Shown here one piece after another: positions 32,779 to 41,231 of a DNA stretch of 64,000 bases. The DNA lies in NCBI GenBank assembly GCA_017529425.1, contig JAFXNQ010000039.1:26981-90980 (forward strand), written 5' to 3'. Position 1 is the first letter of the stretch. The number at the start of each line of letters is the position of its first letter. Origin of the DNA: Bacteroidales bacterium (GTDB taxonomy: Bacteria > Bacteroidota > Bacteroidia > Bacteroidales > UBA932). Made by a program: the position numbers and the translations under genes. Under the pieces are notes generated by a model. It had not been told where the DNA came from. It made no database searches and saw only the letters and a list, made by a program, of their open reading frames with translations.

Positions 32779-33645
32779 CTATCTCAGAATAAGGTCAGCG
32801 CTGCCCAACTTACCGTCGGCACTGTAAACGTCAACAGAATAGGTACCCTTGGTAAAATTGCCGTCGCCGGAGAAGTAGATGCTCATCTCCACCTCGCTCC
32901 CCTGGTAATCAACCTCGCGGGATGCGCTGCACACCATCTGCTCGCCGCCGGCGGTGAACATCTTCTGGTCTCCGGAGGTCATCAGGATGCCGTCAGGCCC
33001 CTTGACGCGGATATAGACGCGCCTGTAACCCGTCTTTGCGAGTGCATTCTCTATAAGGCAGAGGTCGGTGCGGAGTTTGACCACACGACTGCTGCGGTCG
33101 GTCGCACTGCCGCTGCCGTTGATGCCGACCAGCGCTATGCCACGGGCCTTGAGCACACTTCCCTTTGAAACCTGTTTCTCCAGATTGTCGGTGGTATTGC
33201 GCAGTTCGTCGTATTTCTTGCGGCTGGCATCGGCCTCCTTCTTGGCGTTGGTGACCTCCTCACGCAGGGTAGAATTCAAGTTATTGAGGGAGTCTATCTG
33301 AACTATGTAGTGTTTCATAATGGAGCGCATCGTACCCAGCTCATTCTCATACTTCTTGATCTGGGCTCGGTTGGTCGCCTCAGTCTTCTTCAGGCGCTCA
33401 ATCATCTGGTCGACCTTCTCGCGCTCTACCGCCAGCGAGTCAGAGAGCATCGTGCTGCTGGTCTGCAATGAATCGTAGTCGCTGCGCAGGGCTATCATCT
33501 GCTCCGTAAGATCGGCCTTCTCTACCTTGAGCTGGGTCACGATCTTACTGTTGTTAATCCAGATAATCACCAGGGCTATCAACAGTATCGCCGCCAGCAT
33601 ACCCAGGGCGATTATTATTTTCCTTAATTTCTCGGCCGTTTCCAT
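32779..33645 (-). CDS. Membrane-anchored coiled-coil protein, unknown function
   Basis: Start at 33645 (METAEKLRKIIIALGM) gives 288 aa. One transmembrane helix (about residues 10-28) is followed by a long heptad-rich coiled coil (about 30-160) and a beta-rich C-terminal domain of about 120 residues with RRVYIRVKGPDGILM, VDYQGSEVEMSIYF and GTYSVDVYSADG. The topology suggests an inner-membrane protein with a periplasmic domain. Bacteroidetes homologues are annotated hypothetical. It is upstream of hemW in the same direction. Confidence 0.7.
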   Translation of the reverse strand: METAEKLRKIIIALGMLAAILLIALVIIWINNSKIVTQLKVEKADLTEQMIALRSDYDSLQTSSTMLSDSLAVEREKVDQMIERLKKTEATNRAQIKKYENELGTMRSIMKHYIVQIDSLNNLNSTLREEVTNAKKEADASRKKYDELRNTTDNLEKQVSKGSVLKARGIALVGINGSGSATDRSSRVVKLRTDLCLIENALAKTGYRRVYIRVKGPDGILMTSGDQKMFTAGGEQMVCSASREVDYQGSEVEMSIYFSGDGNFTKGTYSVDVYSADGKLGSADLILR

Positions 33646-33671
33646 ATGCTCAAGTATTATGTTATTTGATA

Positions 33672-33689
33672 CAAAAATAGTTAAATTTG
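33672..33689. promoter_or_regulatory. Divergent promoter boxes, coiled-coil gene and membrane gene
   Basis: - strand TATTTTTG (33672-33679) and + strand TAAATTTG (33682-33689), only two bases apart, serve the genes starting at 33645 and 33713. Confidence 0.55.
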
Positions 33690-33712
33690 CAATAATCAAA
33701 CCATTTAGTCAC

Positions 33713-34198
33713 ATGAAATACCTTATTCGCTCGCTGAAATATCTGTTGTACTTTGTAGTTATATTTTTCCTGTGCCTGGTGATTGTGTCTGTTTTCTCCC
33801 ACCAGAGCCTCGCCAACATTCCAGCGCTTTTCAAAGAGGGGTCTATGCTGCCCATCTGCCTCATCTTCCTTGGAGTTGCAGCGCTTTACCCCGCCCTGGG
33901 CTACCGCAAGGGGCGCCTGAACCTGGACGGCGAATGGAAAGAATATCGCAGTGCCGTTGTGGAGACAATGGAGGGGGCCGGCTACCAGTTGGTTAGCGAG
34001 GACGACAACAAAATGGTCTGGCGCAGCACCCGGGCGCTGATCCGCCTCACCCGCATGTGGGAGGACACCATCACCTTTGAGCGGCAGGAAAACGACCCTT
34101 ATCTGGTGCTGGTGGACGGTCCCAGCCGTGACACTTTCCGCATTGTGGGCGCCGTATACTATAACTATCGAATGTCCCACCCTCAAAGCGAAGAGTAG
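33713..34198 (+). CDS. Small two-helix membrane protein, unknown function
   Basis: 161 aa from the ATG at 33713 (MKYLIRSLKYLLYFVV), which lies 24 bp after a -7 box; the longer frame to 33527 runs over the divergent gene. Two hydrophobic helices (about residues 8-28 and 45-62) precede a soluble C-terminal domain with YRSAVVETMEGAGYQLVSEDDNKMVWRS and DTITFERQENDPYLVLVDGP. No family is recognised. The stop is directly followed by the DUF2007 gene, so the two are probably coupled. Confidence 0.65.
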   Translation: MKYLIRSLKYLLYFVVIFFLCLVIVSVFSHQSLANIPALFKEGSMLPICLIFLGVAALYPALGYRKGRLNLDGEWKEYRSAVVETMEGAGYQLVSEDDNKMVWRSTRALIRLTRMWEDTITFERQENDPYLVLVDGPSRDTFRIVGAVYYNYRMSHPQSEE

Positions 34199-34456
34199 AT
34201 GAAAACGGTCAAATATTACGCAAATGACGTAGAGGCCCAGATGGACCGCTCCCTGCTGGAGGCGGAGGGAATCCAGTGCCGCGTCCTCAACGAGAATATG
34301 AATTACGCGGGCTATTTTGCCGGCAGCAATTTCGATATCCAGCTGGTTGTTGCCGACGAAGACTACGGGCAGGCTCTCGCCATCCTGAACGCCGGAGCCG
34401 GAGTATGTGAATCATTCCCGGGAGCTGACGGTGGCGAGCAACGAGTCGGCGACTGA
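34199..34456 (+). CDS. DUF2007 domain protein (putative signal-transducing protein)
   Basis: 85 aa. The fold YYANDVEAQMDRSLLEAEGI, CRVLNENM and FDIQLVVADEDYGQALAILN is the DUF2007 pattern of a small alpha/beta domain that resembles PII-like folds. Function unknown. The first base follows the upstream stop directly, and the last 45 bp overlap the 3' end of the DUF3109 gene on the other strand, which fixes the tail CESFPGADGGEQRVGD as low-constraint sequence. Confidence 0.75.
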   Translation: MKTVKYYANDVEAQMDRSLLEAEGIQCRVLNENMNYAGYFAGSNFDIQLVVADEDYGQALAILNAGAGVCESFPGADGGEQRVGD

Positions 34457-35050
34457 GAGCTGGGCGTAGAAGTCTGCGCCAAAGGCGGCGACAATGGGCT
34501 CTTTAAGGAACTTATATACCTTGATGCCTTCGCGGCGGCCTTTTTCAAATGCGCACTTGCAGAGGTTCCAACGATGCAGGTTCAACGCCTTGCTCCCGTC
34601 GGAAAAAGTTATCACACGTATCGGATACAGGCGGCAGGAGATGGGCTTTACAAAATCGCACTTGCCGGTGATGTGAGCGCGTTCTACCGCGCAGAGGCAG
34701 TTGCCCTCTTCAAAGAAGGTAAAGGCGCAGGGATTGTCCGGATTCTCACAGAGGGTCTTGTTGCCGGTGGCTTCGCGCTCGGCGGGGGACATATCCATCA
34801 GCGGCGTCACCATATCTCCGTCGCCGTCAATCTCATACAACCCGGTCTTGCGTACGCAGGAATGTCCCTGGGGGGTCAGTAATGGGCTGTATGCCGGCCA
34901 AGCCTTCTCCAAAGCCTCCTCCTCACCCCTGTCCAGCGGCGCTCCGCTCTCTCCAATCACGCAGCAAGCCCCCTTGCACTCGGCATAGTCGCACGCAAAG
35001 TACTCGGTCAGTATCTCGTCCGAAACCAGTATATCATCAATCGATATCAT
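34412..35050 (-). CDS. DUF3109 cysteine-rich protein
   Basis: Start at 35050 (MISIDDILVSDEILTEYFACDY), 212 aa. Cysteine clusters are CDYAECKGACC (about residues 19-29), CENPDNPC, CLC and CDFVKPISC, suited to an Fe-S or zinc site like that of YkgJ-type proteins. DUF3109 is widespread in Bacteroidota; function not established. The start overlaps the kinase-like gene by 14 bp, and it ends the - strand run that begins with the TPR gene. Confidence 0.82.
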   Translation of the reverse strand: MISIDDILVSDEILTEYFACDYAECKGACCVIGESGAPLDRGEEEALEKAWPAYSPLLTPQGHSCVRKTGLYEIDGDGDMVTPLMDMSPAEREATGNKTLCENPDNPCAFTFFEEGNCLCAVERAHITGKCDFVKPISCRLYPIRVITFSDGSKALNLHRWNLCKCAFEKGRREGIKVYKFLKEPIVAAFGADFYAQLSVADSLLATVSSRE

Positions 35051-35702
35051 TGCGGCCGATGTAGGCAATGATAATGTCTGCGAGTTCCTCTTCTGTATGG
35101 CCGTCTGCGCTGATTACAATGTCGTAGTTGCGCAAATCATAGCGGCTCACTCCAGCGTAGCGCTTCACATAATTCTCTCGCGCACTGTCCAGTTTGTTGA
35201 TTAGCTCCGCTGCTTCCGCTTCAGAAACGCCATGCTTTGACACGACCCTCTGGATACGATGCTGAATCGATGCCGTGATAAATACATCCAGCTTGTTGGG
35301 ATGATTCTTGAAGACAAAGAAGCCTGAACGTCCGGCCACGACACAGGAGCCCATTGCTGCAAAACTTTTGAGAATCTCAACCTCCGCTTTGAAAAGATCG
35401 TCTGTTGTGACAGCGGAACCTATCTCCTTGCTGTATCTTGACTTGAAGCCTAATGCATCCATGGTGGGCATCGGGGATACTTTGGATACGATATCAGCAA
35501 GCCAGCCCTTCTTTTCTCCTTTAAGATGCTCTATCTCTTCTGCTCTGAGATTGAATCTTTTCTCAAGCGTTTCCAGCAAGAATTTATCGCAGTAGCGTGC
35601 GTCGAGTCTCTCTGCCAGTATGGCGCCGACGGTATGACCGCCTGAACCAACCTCACGGCTGATGGTGATAACAAAAGGGGTGTTTGTATTCATAATGCTC
35701 AA
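35037..35702 (-). CDS. Cytidylate kinase-like family protein
   Basis: 221 aa. P-loop ITISREVGSGGHTVG at about residues 12-26, RLDARYCDKFLLETL, CVVAGRSGFFVFKNHPNKLDVFITA and ENYVKRYAGVSRYDLRNYDIVISAD (lid and base regions). This is the AAK_14/cytidylate-kinase-like family, usually distinct from housekeeping Cmk; substrate not certain. It lies 6 bp after trmB. MNTNTPF three codons later is an alternative start. Confidence 0.82.
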   Translation of the reverse strand: MSIMNTNTPFVITISREVGSGGHTVGAILAERLDARYCDKFLLETLEKRFNLRAEEIEHLKGEKKGWLADIVSKVSPMPTMDALGFKSRYSKEIGSAVTTDDLFKAEVEILKSFAAMGSCVVAGRSGFFVFKNHPNKLDVFITASIQHRIQRVVSKHGVSEAEAAELINKLDSARENYVKRYAGVSRYDLRNYDIVISADGHTEEELADIIIAYIGRNDID

Positions 35703-35708
35703 TATTTT

Positions 35709-36377
35709 TTACCGGAGACGGAAAGCCATATAGGTTATAGGCAAACCCTCTGCAAGGAATTTCTGTTCGTAATATGTTTTAACATTGAGGATGTCATCCT
35801 CGGTGACGCGGCCGGAGCCATAAATATCGTTGTTGGCTTCAAGAATCTCCAGATTCTGTTCACGGGCCACCTCAAGGGTATACTCGTGCAACAGCTGGCT
35901 GTCGGTCTTGAGATTGACTATGCCGCCCGGCTTGAGGAACGCACGGTAACGGTCCAGGAACACCGGCGAGGTGAGCCGGCGGTTGGCGCTCTTGGGCTGC
36001 GGGTCGGCAAAGGTTATCCAGATTTCCGATACCTCGCCCGGGGCGAATATCGATTTAATAAAGTCGATGCGGGTGCGCAGGAAAGCCACGTTGGGCATCT
36101 GGTTCAGAGTGGCAAACTTGGCCCCTTTCCATAGCCGCGCTCCTTTGATGTCCACCCCGATATAGTTTACATCCGGGTTACGCTGGGCCAGCGCAATGGA
36201 ATATTCCCCCTTACCGCAACCCAGCTCCAACACTATAGGATTGTCGTTGTGGAACACATCGCGTCCCCAATTCCCCTTGAGCGGATGGTTGCCGGAGAGC
36301 ATCTGTTCCGTCGTGGGCTGGATCAGGCAGGAGAATGTCTCGTTCTCTGCAAATTTGAAGAGTTTATTCTTGCTCAT
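35709..36377 (-). CDS. trmB: TrmB, tRNA (guanine-N7)-methyltransferase
   Basis: Methylates G46 of tRNAs with SAM. 222 aa. Motifs: IVLELGCGKGEYSIALA (SAM site, about residues 47-63), YIGVDIKGARLWKGAK, EIWITFADPQPKSANRRLTSPVFL (catalytic and tRNA-binding) and GGIVNLKTDSQLLHEYTLE. It overlaps the end of gldH by 14 bp. Confidence 0.95.
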   Translation of the reverse strand: MSKNKLFKFAENETFSCLIQPTTEQMLSGNHPLKGNWGRDVFHNDNPIVLELGCGKGEYSIALAQRNPDVNYIGVDIKGARLWKGAKFATLNQMPNVAFLRTRIDFIKSIFAPGEVSEIWITFADPQPKSANRRLTSPVFLDRYRAFLKPGGIVNLKTDSQLLHEYTLEVAREQNLEILEANNDIYGSGRVTEDDILNVKTYYEQKFLAEGLPITYMAFRLR

Positions 36378-36870
36378 CGTACACCCCTTTATATGAAAAA
36401 CCTAACGCCATGATACGGTTCTGGTCAATCTCGTCCTTTGCGGAGACAAGCACCCTCCAGCGCCCGGGAATAGTGTCGCATGTAATGTTCTTTCTCCATC
36501 CCCACTGATTGTCAAGAGCGCCACCGCGCCGCTTGAACTGGACTTGCGCCCCGCTCCCGAGCGCATTTTTCTGGCGGACATTGCTCACCACCGGGAAAGC
36601 CACCGTCTCTTTATATGACTCGTGGCTGGGAGATATTACCTCAAAAGTAAGATCCACCGTCTCCTTGTAAAGCCGGGTGGCATCCAGCCTGCAAACCACA
36701 GTAGTAGAATAGGCTATACCCTCTTCCATGGGCATATCAAAGCTGATGCCCATGCTAAGGTCTTCCGGCAACGTGTCCTGCACCAGCGAGAACTGCTCGT
36801 GCGGGTCATCGCAGGAGGCGACCATCAGGGCGCATACCACCGCAGACAAAAACTTAAGACTTGCTTTCAT
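36364..36870 (-). CDS. gldH: GldH-family lipoprotein
   Basis: Start at 36870 (MKASLKFLSAVVCALMVASC), 168 aa, lipobox cysteine at residue 20. The longer frame to 37170 is a shadow of the Gly-rich tail of the upstream gene. The body has FDMPMEEGIAYSTTVVCRLDATRLY and ALGFSYKGVYDEQ like the GldH lipoproteins first found as gliding-motility factors; non-gliding Bacteroidales also carry it. Role here inferred as envelope/secretion-associated. Overlaps the PSP1 gene by 17 bp and trmB by 14 bp. Confidence 0.82.
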   Translation of the reverse strand: MKASLKFLSAVVCALMVASCDDPHEQFSLVQDTLPEDLSMGISFDMPMEEGIAYSTTVVCRLDATRLYKETVDLTFEVISPSHESYKETVAFPVVSNVRQKNALGSGAQVQFKRRGGALDNQWGWRKNITCDTIPGRWRVLVSAKDEIDQNRIMALGFSYKGVYDEQE

Positions 36871-38179
36871 TCTTGTCGTTCCTGCTCCGCCGGCGGTTGT
36901 TATTGCCGTGGCCATGCCCGCCACCCTTATTTCCTTTAGCGCCACCATTGTCGTTGCTGTTACCAGCGTTATCTCCACCTCCTTTGCTCCCTTTTCCGCC
37001 GCCTTCGCCAGCGTTGTTATCGTTACCGCCACGCCCGCCGTGACCCCTGCCACGCTCTTTGCCGCGGTCCTTGCTGCGACGCTTGCCGTTAGAGTCAAAG
37101 CGGGCGATGTTGTCGCCTTCGCCGCCAGTGACAAAATCGGGGGTATCATCGCTGCCCCGCGACTTTTCAATCACCGGATCTCCCTTGGCTCCACGCCGGT
37201 TCAAGGCCTTTATCTGCACCACCTGCTCCGCGCTCAGCGGGAACATATTGGCCATATTGTTCTTATCGAAAGAGAACCACATGGTACCCATAAGCACGTC
37301 TGTCTTAACCAGATATGCAAGGCCGTCCTTGAAATCCAGCGGTTCGCGGGCATCGGGCAGCGCCTTGCGGGCGTCAATGTAAGTGGATGCCTCGTAGTTG
37401 ATGCAGCATTTGAGTTTGCTGCACTGCCCCGCCAGTTTCTGCGGATTGAGCGCCAGATCCTGGCAGCGTGCCGCCTGAGTGGTTATCGACTTGAAATCGG
37501 CCATAAACTTGGAGCAGCAGAGGGGCCTGCCGCACACACCTAGACCACCTATGAGGCCCGCCTCCTGACGCGCCCCAATCTGCTTCATCTCTATGCGGAT
37601 ATGGAACTCTTCTGCAAAATCCTTGATAAGCTGGCGGAAGTCCACACGCTCGTCGGCGATATAGTAAAAGATGGCCTTTGTGCCGTCTCCCTGGAACTCC
37701 ACATCCCCAATCTTCATTTCCAGGCCAAGCCTGGCTGCCAGCTGGCGGGCGCGGATCATAGTGGCGTGCTCTCTGGCAATTGCCTCCTGCCAGCGCTCGA
37801 TATCCAGGGCCTTGGCCTTGCGGTATATCTTCTTGAACTGATAGGTCTCCGGATTAATCCGCCTGCGGGCACACTGACGCAGCACCACAGCCCCGCCGAG
37901 GGTCACTATACCCAGGTCGTGGCCGTTGGTTGCCTCGCAAATCACAAGGTCGCCGGCTTTAAGGTTCTGCCCCGATTCGTTGCGGAAAATAATCTTGCGG
38001 GTATTCTTGAAGCGGACCTCATACAGATCCTTATACTTGTCATCATCGATTCCTTCCAGCCAGTCAAAATCGGACAGTTTGCAGCATCCGCTGTTGTATC
38101 CCACCTGCAGGACACCGGTGTTGTCGCGTTCTACTATACAGCCGCGGGAGCAATCGTGATTTTTATTTTCGTAGTCCAT
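36854..38179 (-). CDS. PSP1 domain protein (RicT/YaaT-like) with long Gly/Asn-rich tail
   Basis: 441 aa. The PSP1 region (about residues 20-300) has VRFKNTRKIIFRNESGQNLKAGD and three cysteine-containing stretches typical of RicT-like proteins: CGRPLCCSKFM, CSKLKCCINYE and the N-terminal CCKLSDF. Residues about 345-441 are low-complexity and basic, rich in Gly, Asn, Arg and Lys (GRGHGGRGGNDNN, GNNNRRRSRNDKNESKS), resembling RNA-binding RGG-type tails. RicT homologues act in RNA processing in Firmicutes; the Bacteroidota role is unclear. In-frame neighbours are holB upstream and gldH downstream. Confidence 0.85.
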   Translation of the reverse strand: MDYENKNHDCSRGCIVERDNTGVLQVGYNSGCCKLSDFDWLEGIDDDKYKDLYEVRFKNTRKIIFRNESGQNLKAGDLVICEATNGHDLGIVTLGGAVVLRQCARRRINPETYQFKKIYRKAKALDIERWQEAIAREHATMIRARQLAARLGLEMKIGDVEFQGDGTKAIFYYIADERVDFRQLIKDFAEEFHIRIEMKQIGARQEAGLIGGLGVCGRPLCCSKFMADFKSITTQAARCQDLALNPQKLAGQCSKLKCCINYEASTYIDARKALPDAREPLDFKDGLAYLVKTDVLMGTMWFSFDKNNMANMFPLSAEQVVQIKALNRRGAKGDPVIEKSRGSDDTPDFVTGGEGDNIARFDSNGKRRSKDRGKERGRGHGGRGGNDNNAGEGGGKGSKGGGDNAGNSNDNGGAKGNKGGGHGHGNNNRRRSRNDKNESKS

Positions 38180-38185
38180 TGTAAA

Positions 38186-39319
38186 CTAAATGTACAGGTA
38201 AAAACGGTTCCCAAGGTCGGCGAACACCAGTTTTGCCGACACATTGCTCTCTATCATGCGGATTGCAGCATCCAGAGCGGCGGCAGAGCGGTCATAGAAA
38301 GACTCTTTTATCCTGGGAACCAGCATTGAAATATATTCTTTTTCTTCACTGTCGGCGAAGGCTATCTGCGGCAGCCCTTTTGCCGACACAAACATTTTTC
38401 GGATAAACCCCTCTGCATATACACACCATTGGCGTTGCCGGTCCTTCCCCAGCGCTGCCAACGAATCGGCGATGTCTAACACATCGGCAAGCGACTTTGC
38501 CAGGGCGGCATCCATAAGGCCCTGCAGGAGCGACATGTTTTGGGAGTCACTGCCGGAACTCTCCATCTCGGAGATGGCCCGCCCCACGCTGCCACCGGCC
38601 AGAGTGGCGACATTCATGGCTGTTTCTTTGTCCAGGCCAAACCTGCCTTCCAGCAGATTAGCCATATCACCCCTGTCCTCAGGCTGCAAACGGATAATCT
38701 GGCAGCGGGAGAGCACTGTGGGGAGCATCTTCTCCACATTCTGGGTCACCAGCAAAAACAGCGTCCCTGCCGGTGGCTCCTCAAGCAACTTGAGCAGCTT
38801 GTTTGCAGCCTCAGCGTTCATCTTATCTGCCTGCCAGATTACCATTATCTTGTAATCTGACTCGTATGGCTGCAGAGAGAGGGTGCTGCTGATTTCGCGC
38901 GCTTCATTCACACTTATCACACCTGACTTGTTCTCGATGCCAAGGGCATCGTTGAGCTCCTGAGCGCCAAAGTATGGGTTGGATATAAGCAACTCATTCC
39001 ACTCGCGCAAGAAAAAGCCGCTCACGGGGCGCTTCTTCTCCTGGTCGGAGAGCTTTGCAGAGGAGTTCACCGGGAAGGAGAAATGAAGGTCGGGATAGGT
39101 GAGTTTCTGGTGACGCAGACAACTGGAGCACTGGCCGCAACTGTCGCCGTCACTGCGGTTTTTACAATTGAGATATTGCGAGAGGGCGATGGCAAAGGCC
39201 ACTGCACCCATCCCCTCCTGCTCCACAAAGAGCACAGCGTGGGAGAGGCGGTTCTCATCCACCATCTTCACCAGACGCCTCTTGAGCGCGTCATTCCCGT
39301 ATATCTCACTAAAGCGCAT
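38186..39319 (-). CDS. holB: DNA polymerase III delta-prime subunit
   Basis: Clamp-loader subunit, 377 aa. AAA+ fold with LSHAVLFVEQEGMGAVAFA in the P-loop position (degenerate, as in delta-prime), zinc-binding CGQCSSC with the partner C residues in LNCKN and C-LRHQ, SVNEAREISSTLSLQPYESDYKIMVIWQADKM and AANKLLKLLEEPPAGTLFLLVTQ, then the arginine-finger-like LSRCQII. One base separates its start region from the U32 peptidase stop. Confidence 0.9.
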   Translation of the reverse strand: MRFSEIYGNDALKRRLVKMVDENRLSHAVLFVEQEGMGAVAFAIALSQYLNCKNRSDGDSCGQCSSCLRHQKLTYPDLHFSFPVNSSAKLSDQEKKRPVSGFFLREWNELLISNPYFGAQELNDALGIENKSGVISVNEAREISSTLSLQPYESDYKIMVIWQADKMNAEAANKLLKLLEEPPAGTLFLLVTQNVEKMLPTVLSRCQIIRLQPEDRGDMANLLEGRFGLDKETAMNVATLAGGSVGRAISEMESSGSDSQNMSLLQGLMDAALAKSLADVLDIADSLAALGKDRQRQWCVYAEGFIRKMFVSAKGLPQIAFADSEEKEYISMLVPRIKESFYDRSAAALDAAIRMIESNVSAKLVFADLGNRFYLYI

Positions 39320-39320
39320 A

Positions 39321-41231
39321 TTAAGGCAAAGTTACTATCATTTCGCAATTTTTGCAATCGAACTGCAGCCGCAGGCGTTTGCCCGCATTAACCAGATACA
39401 AAGGCTCGACAGCCCTGGTTGCGGGATGCAGTTTAGGGCACAGACCCAGCTCGTATTTTACGCAATAGCGGCTGCGCACCAGCTCCGCGCCGGGCTTTGG
39501 CTCCAGCTCGTATGCCGGTTCAACCCTCTCGAACCCGCAACTCTCCAATACCTCTTTCGCAAGATGATTAGCGCAGTTTGCAGTGTAGTCCAGGTATGAA
39601 GCGCGCGCGAAATCACTGTCCGGCGCGATGCCGGAGGCCGGCACTTGCCTCAAAGAAACCGTGGCCGCCCGTGTAGAGCTAAGCGCCTGGCCTGAAGTTC
39701 CGCGTCTCTCTAATACTTTTTCGACCCGCAACTTCTCCAGTTCTGACGCCAGGTCGCGGCGTAAAGCATTTAGGACAGCGGCCGGATAGAAGCGTACAGG
39801 AGACTGCTCCACAGCGATGCATTCAAAGTCAAAGTGACCGGTACTTTTGCCCATATTGCGGCGGATATTCTCTGACGCCGCCTCCTGCTTATCTGCAACC
39901 GGCGCATCAAATGGCAGCGGCAGCGTGGCGCAATAGCCGTCGGCATCAGTGGCGGTAACGCTGTCGATATCAAACACTACCGTCACGTCTATCTTGCGGC
40001 GGGGCATGTTTGCTTGCAGCTCATGCTCGAATTTTATGTTGTAGTTGCGATATACATTATCGCCGGGGGCGATGCCAGCCACATCCTTCACAGAAAACTC
40101 GTTCCCATTCACTACATCTGCCCGCATACCTATCAGGCCGCCTTTACCCACGAATACCAACCCGTCTCCGTTGGATAGCGTATTCTTGCCTGGCATTTTG
40201 CTGTTCTGGCCGGGCAGCTGCCCTGAGGGCTTAATGATGACAGTCCTGGATGTGACGCTTTCCACATCGCCGACGTACTCCCCGATAGACTTGGTGCTCT
40301 CAATGGAGTTCCAGCGGGAGCGTTTGCCGTCTATGAAGAATTCGGTATAGCCTCGGTTGAATGTGGCGGCAGGATTGGGAGAGAAGCCGCCCGCAAGGGT
40401 GCCGGAAGAGGCAGGTTCATAATCTCCGGGCCGGCGTTCGCACAAGCCGTCCAGCAAGTTGCGGTAGTGCCGGCACAGATTCTTCACATACGAATCGTTC
40501 TTAAGCCGCCCCTCAATCTTGAAAGAGCAGACTCCAGCGTCGGCAAGATCTTCCAGTCTACCGTCCAAGCGATAGTCCTTCGGTGAGAGTATGCCGCTAT
40601 CGTGCGCCAGCACACGCCCGTCGCCATCCACCACATCGTAGAGGCTGCGGCAGGCCTGTATGCAGGCTCCGCGGTTGGCACTGCGACCCGCAAGACACTG
40701 TGAGAGATAACAGTTGCCGCTGTAGCATACACAGATGGCTCCGTGCACGAAAAACTCCAACTCGCAATTTACCGAATTGCGTATTTTGCCTATCTCGTCG
40801 AGCGACAGCTGCCGCTCAAGGATCAAGCGCCGGAAGCCCATATCTTCCAGCACCCGGGCCTTCTCTGGTGTGCGGATAGCGCACTGCGTGGAGGCATGCA
40901 GCTCTATAGGCGGCAGCTCCATACGTGTGATGCCAAGGTCCTGCACTATCAGTGCGTCCACCCCGGCGTCGTACAACTCCCATATCATTCTCTGCGCCTG
41001 CCGGAGTTCATCCTCAAAGATGATGGTGTTTACGGTGGCGTAGATTTTCGCTGAGAATTTATGGGCATAGGCTGTCAGCGAGGCGATGTCGCCCACAGGA
41101 TTTCCAGCAGCGGCACGCGCCCCGAAACTGGGCCCGGCGATATATACGGCATCGGCACCGCAGTCAATCGCCGCGATGCCGATGTCTTTATTCTTCGCAG
41201 GAGCTAGAAGCTCAAGCTTTACTGGTTGCAT
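39321..41231 (-). CDS. U32 family peptidase, TrhP/YhbU-like (tRNA hydroxylation or collagenase-like)
   Basis: 636 aa. The catalytic U32 signature is ELEFFVHGAICVCYSGNCYLSQ, followed by RSANRGACIQACR. N-terminal KLELLAPAKNKDIGIAAIDCGADAVYIAG is the TIM-barrel start. The long C-terminal extension (about 400-636) matches the large form of the family. Homologues in E. coli (TrhP) prepare 5-hydroxyuridine in tRNA; others are described as collagenases, so the substrate is open. The start overlaps the TPR gene stop by 13 bp. Confidence 0.88.
   Translation of the reverse strand: MQPVKLELLAPAKNKDIGIAAIDCGADAVYIAGPSFGARAAAGNPVGDIASLTAYAHKFSAKIYATVNTIIFEDELRQAQRMIWELYDAGVDALIVQDLGITRMELPPIELHASTQCAIRTPEKARVLEDMGFRRLILERQLSLDEIGKIRNSVNCELEFFVHGAICVCYSGNCYLSQCLAGRSANRGACIQACRSLYDVVDGDGRVLAHDSGILSPKDYRLDGRLEDLADAGVCSFKIEGRLKNDSYVKNLCRHYRNLLDGLCERRPGDYEPASSGTLAGGFSPNPAATFNRGYTEFFIDGKRSRWNSIESTKSIGEYVGDVESVTSRTVIIKPSGQLPGQNSKMPGKNTLSNGDGLVFVGKGGLIGMRADVVNGNEFSVKDVAGIAPGDNVYRNYNIKFEHELQANMPRRKIDVTVVFDIDSVTATDADGYCATLPLPFDAPVADKQEAASENIRRNMGKSTGHFDFECIAVEQSPVRFYPAAVLNALRRDLASELEKLRVEKVLERRGTSGQALSSTRAATVSLRQVPASGIAPDSDFARASYLDYTANCANHLAKEVLESCGFERVEPAYELEPKPGAELVRSRYCVKYELGLCPKLHPATRAVEPLYLVNAGKRLRLQFDCKNCEMIVTLP

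Noticed and set aside
36364..37170. Longer 268-aa version of gldH
   Set aside because: The extra N-terminal 100 codons are an alternate frame of the Gly-rich tail gene; the lipobox start at 36870 is clear.
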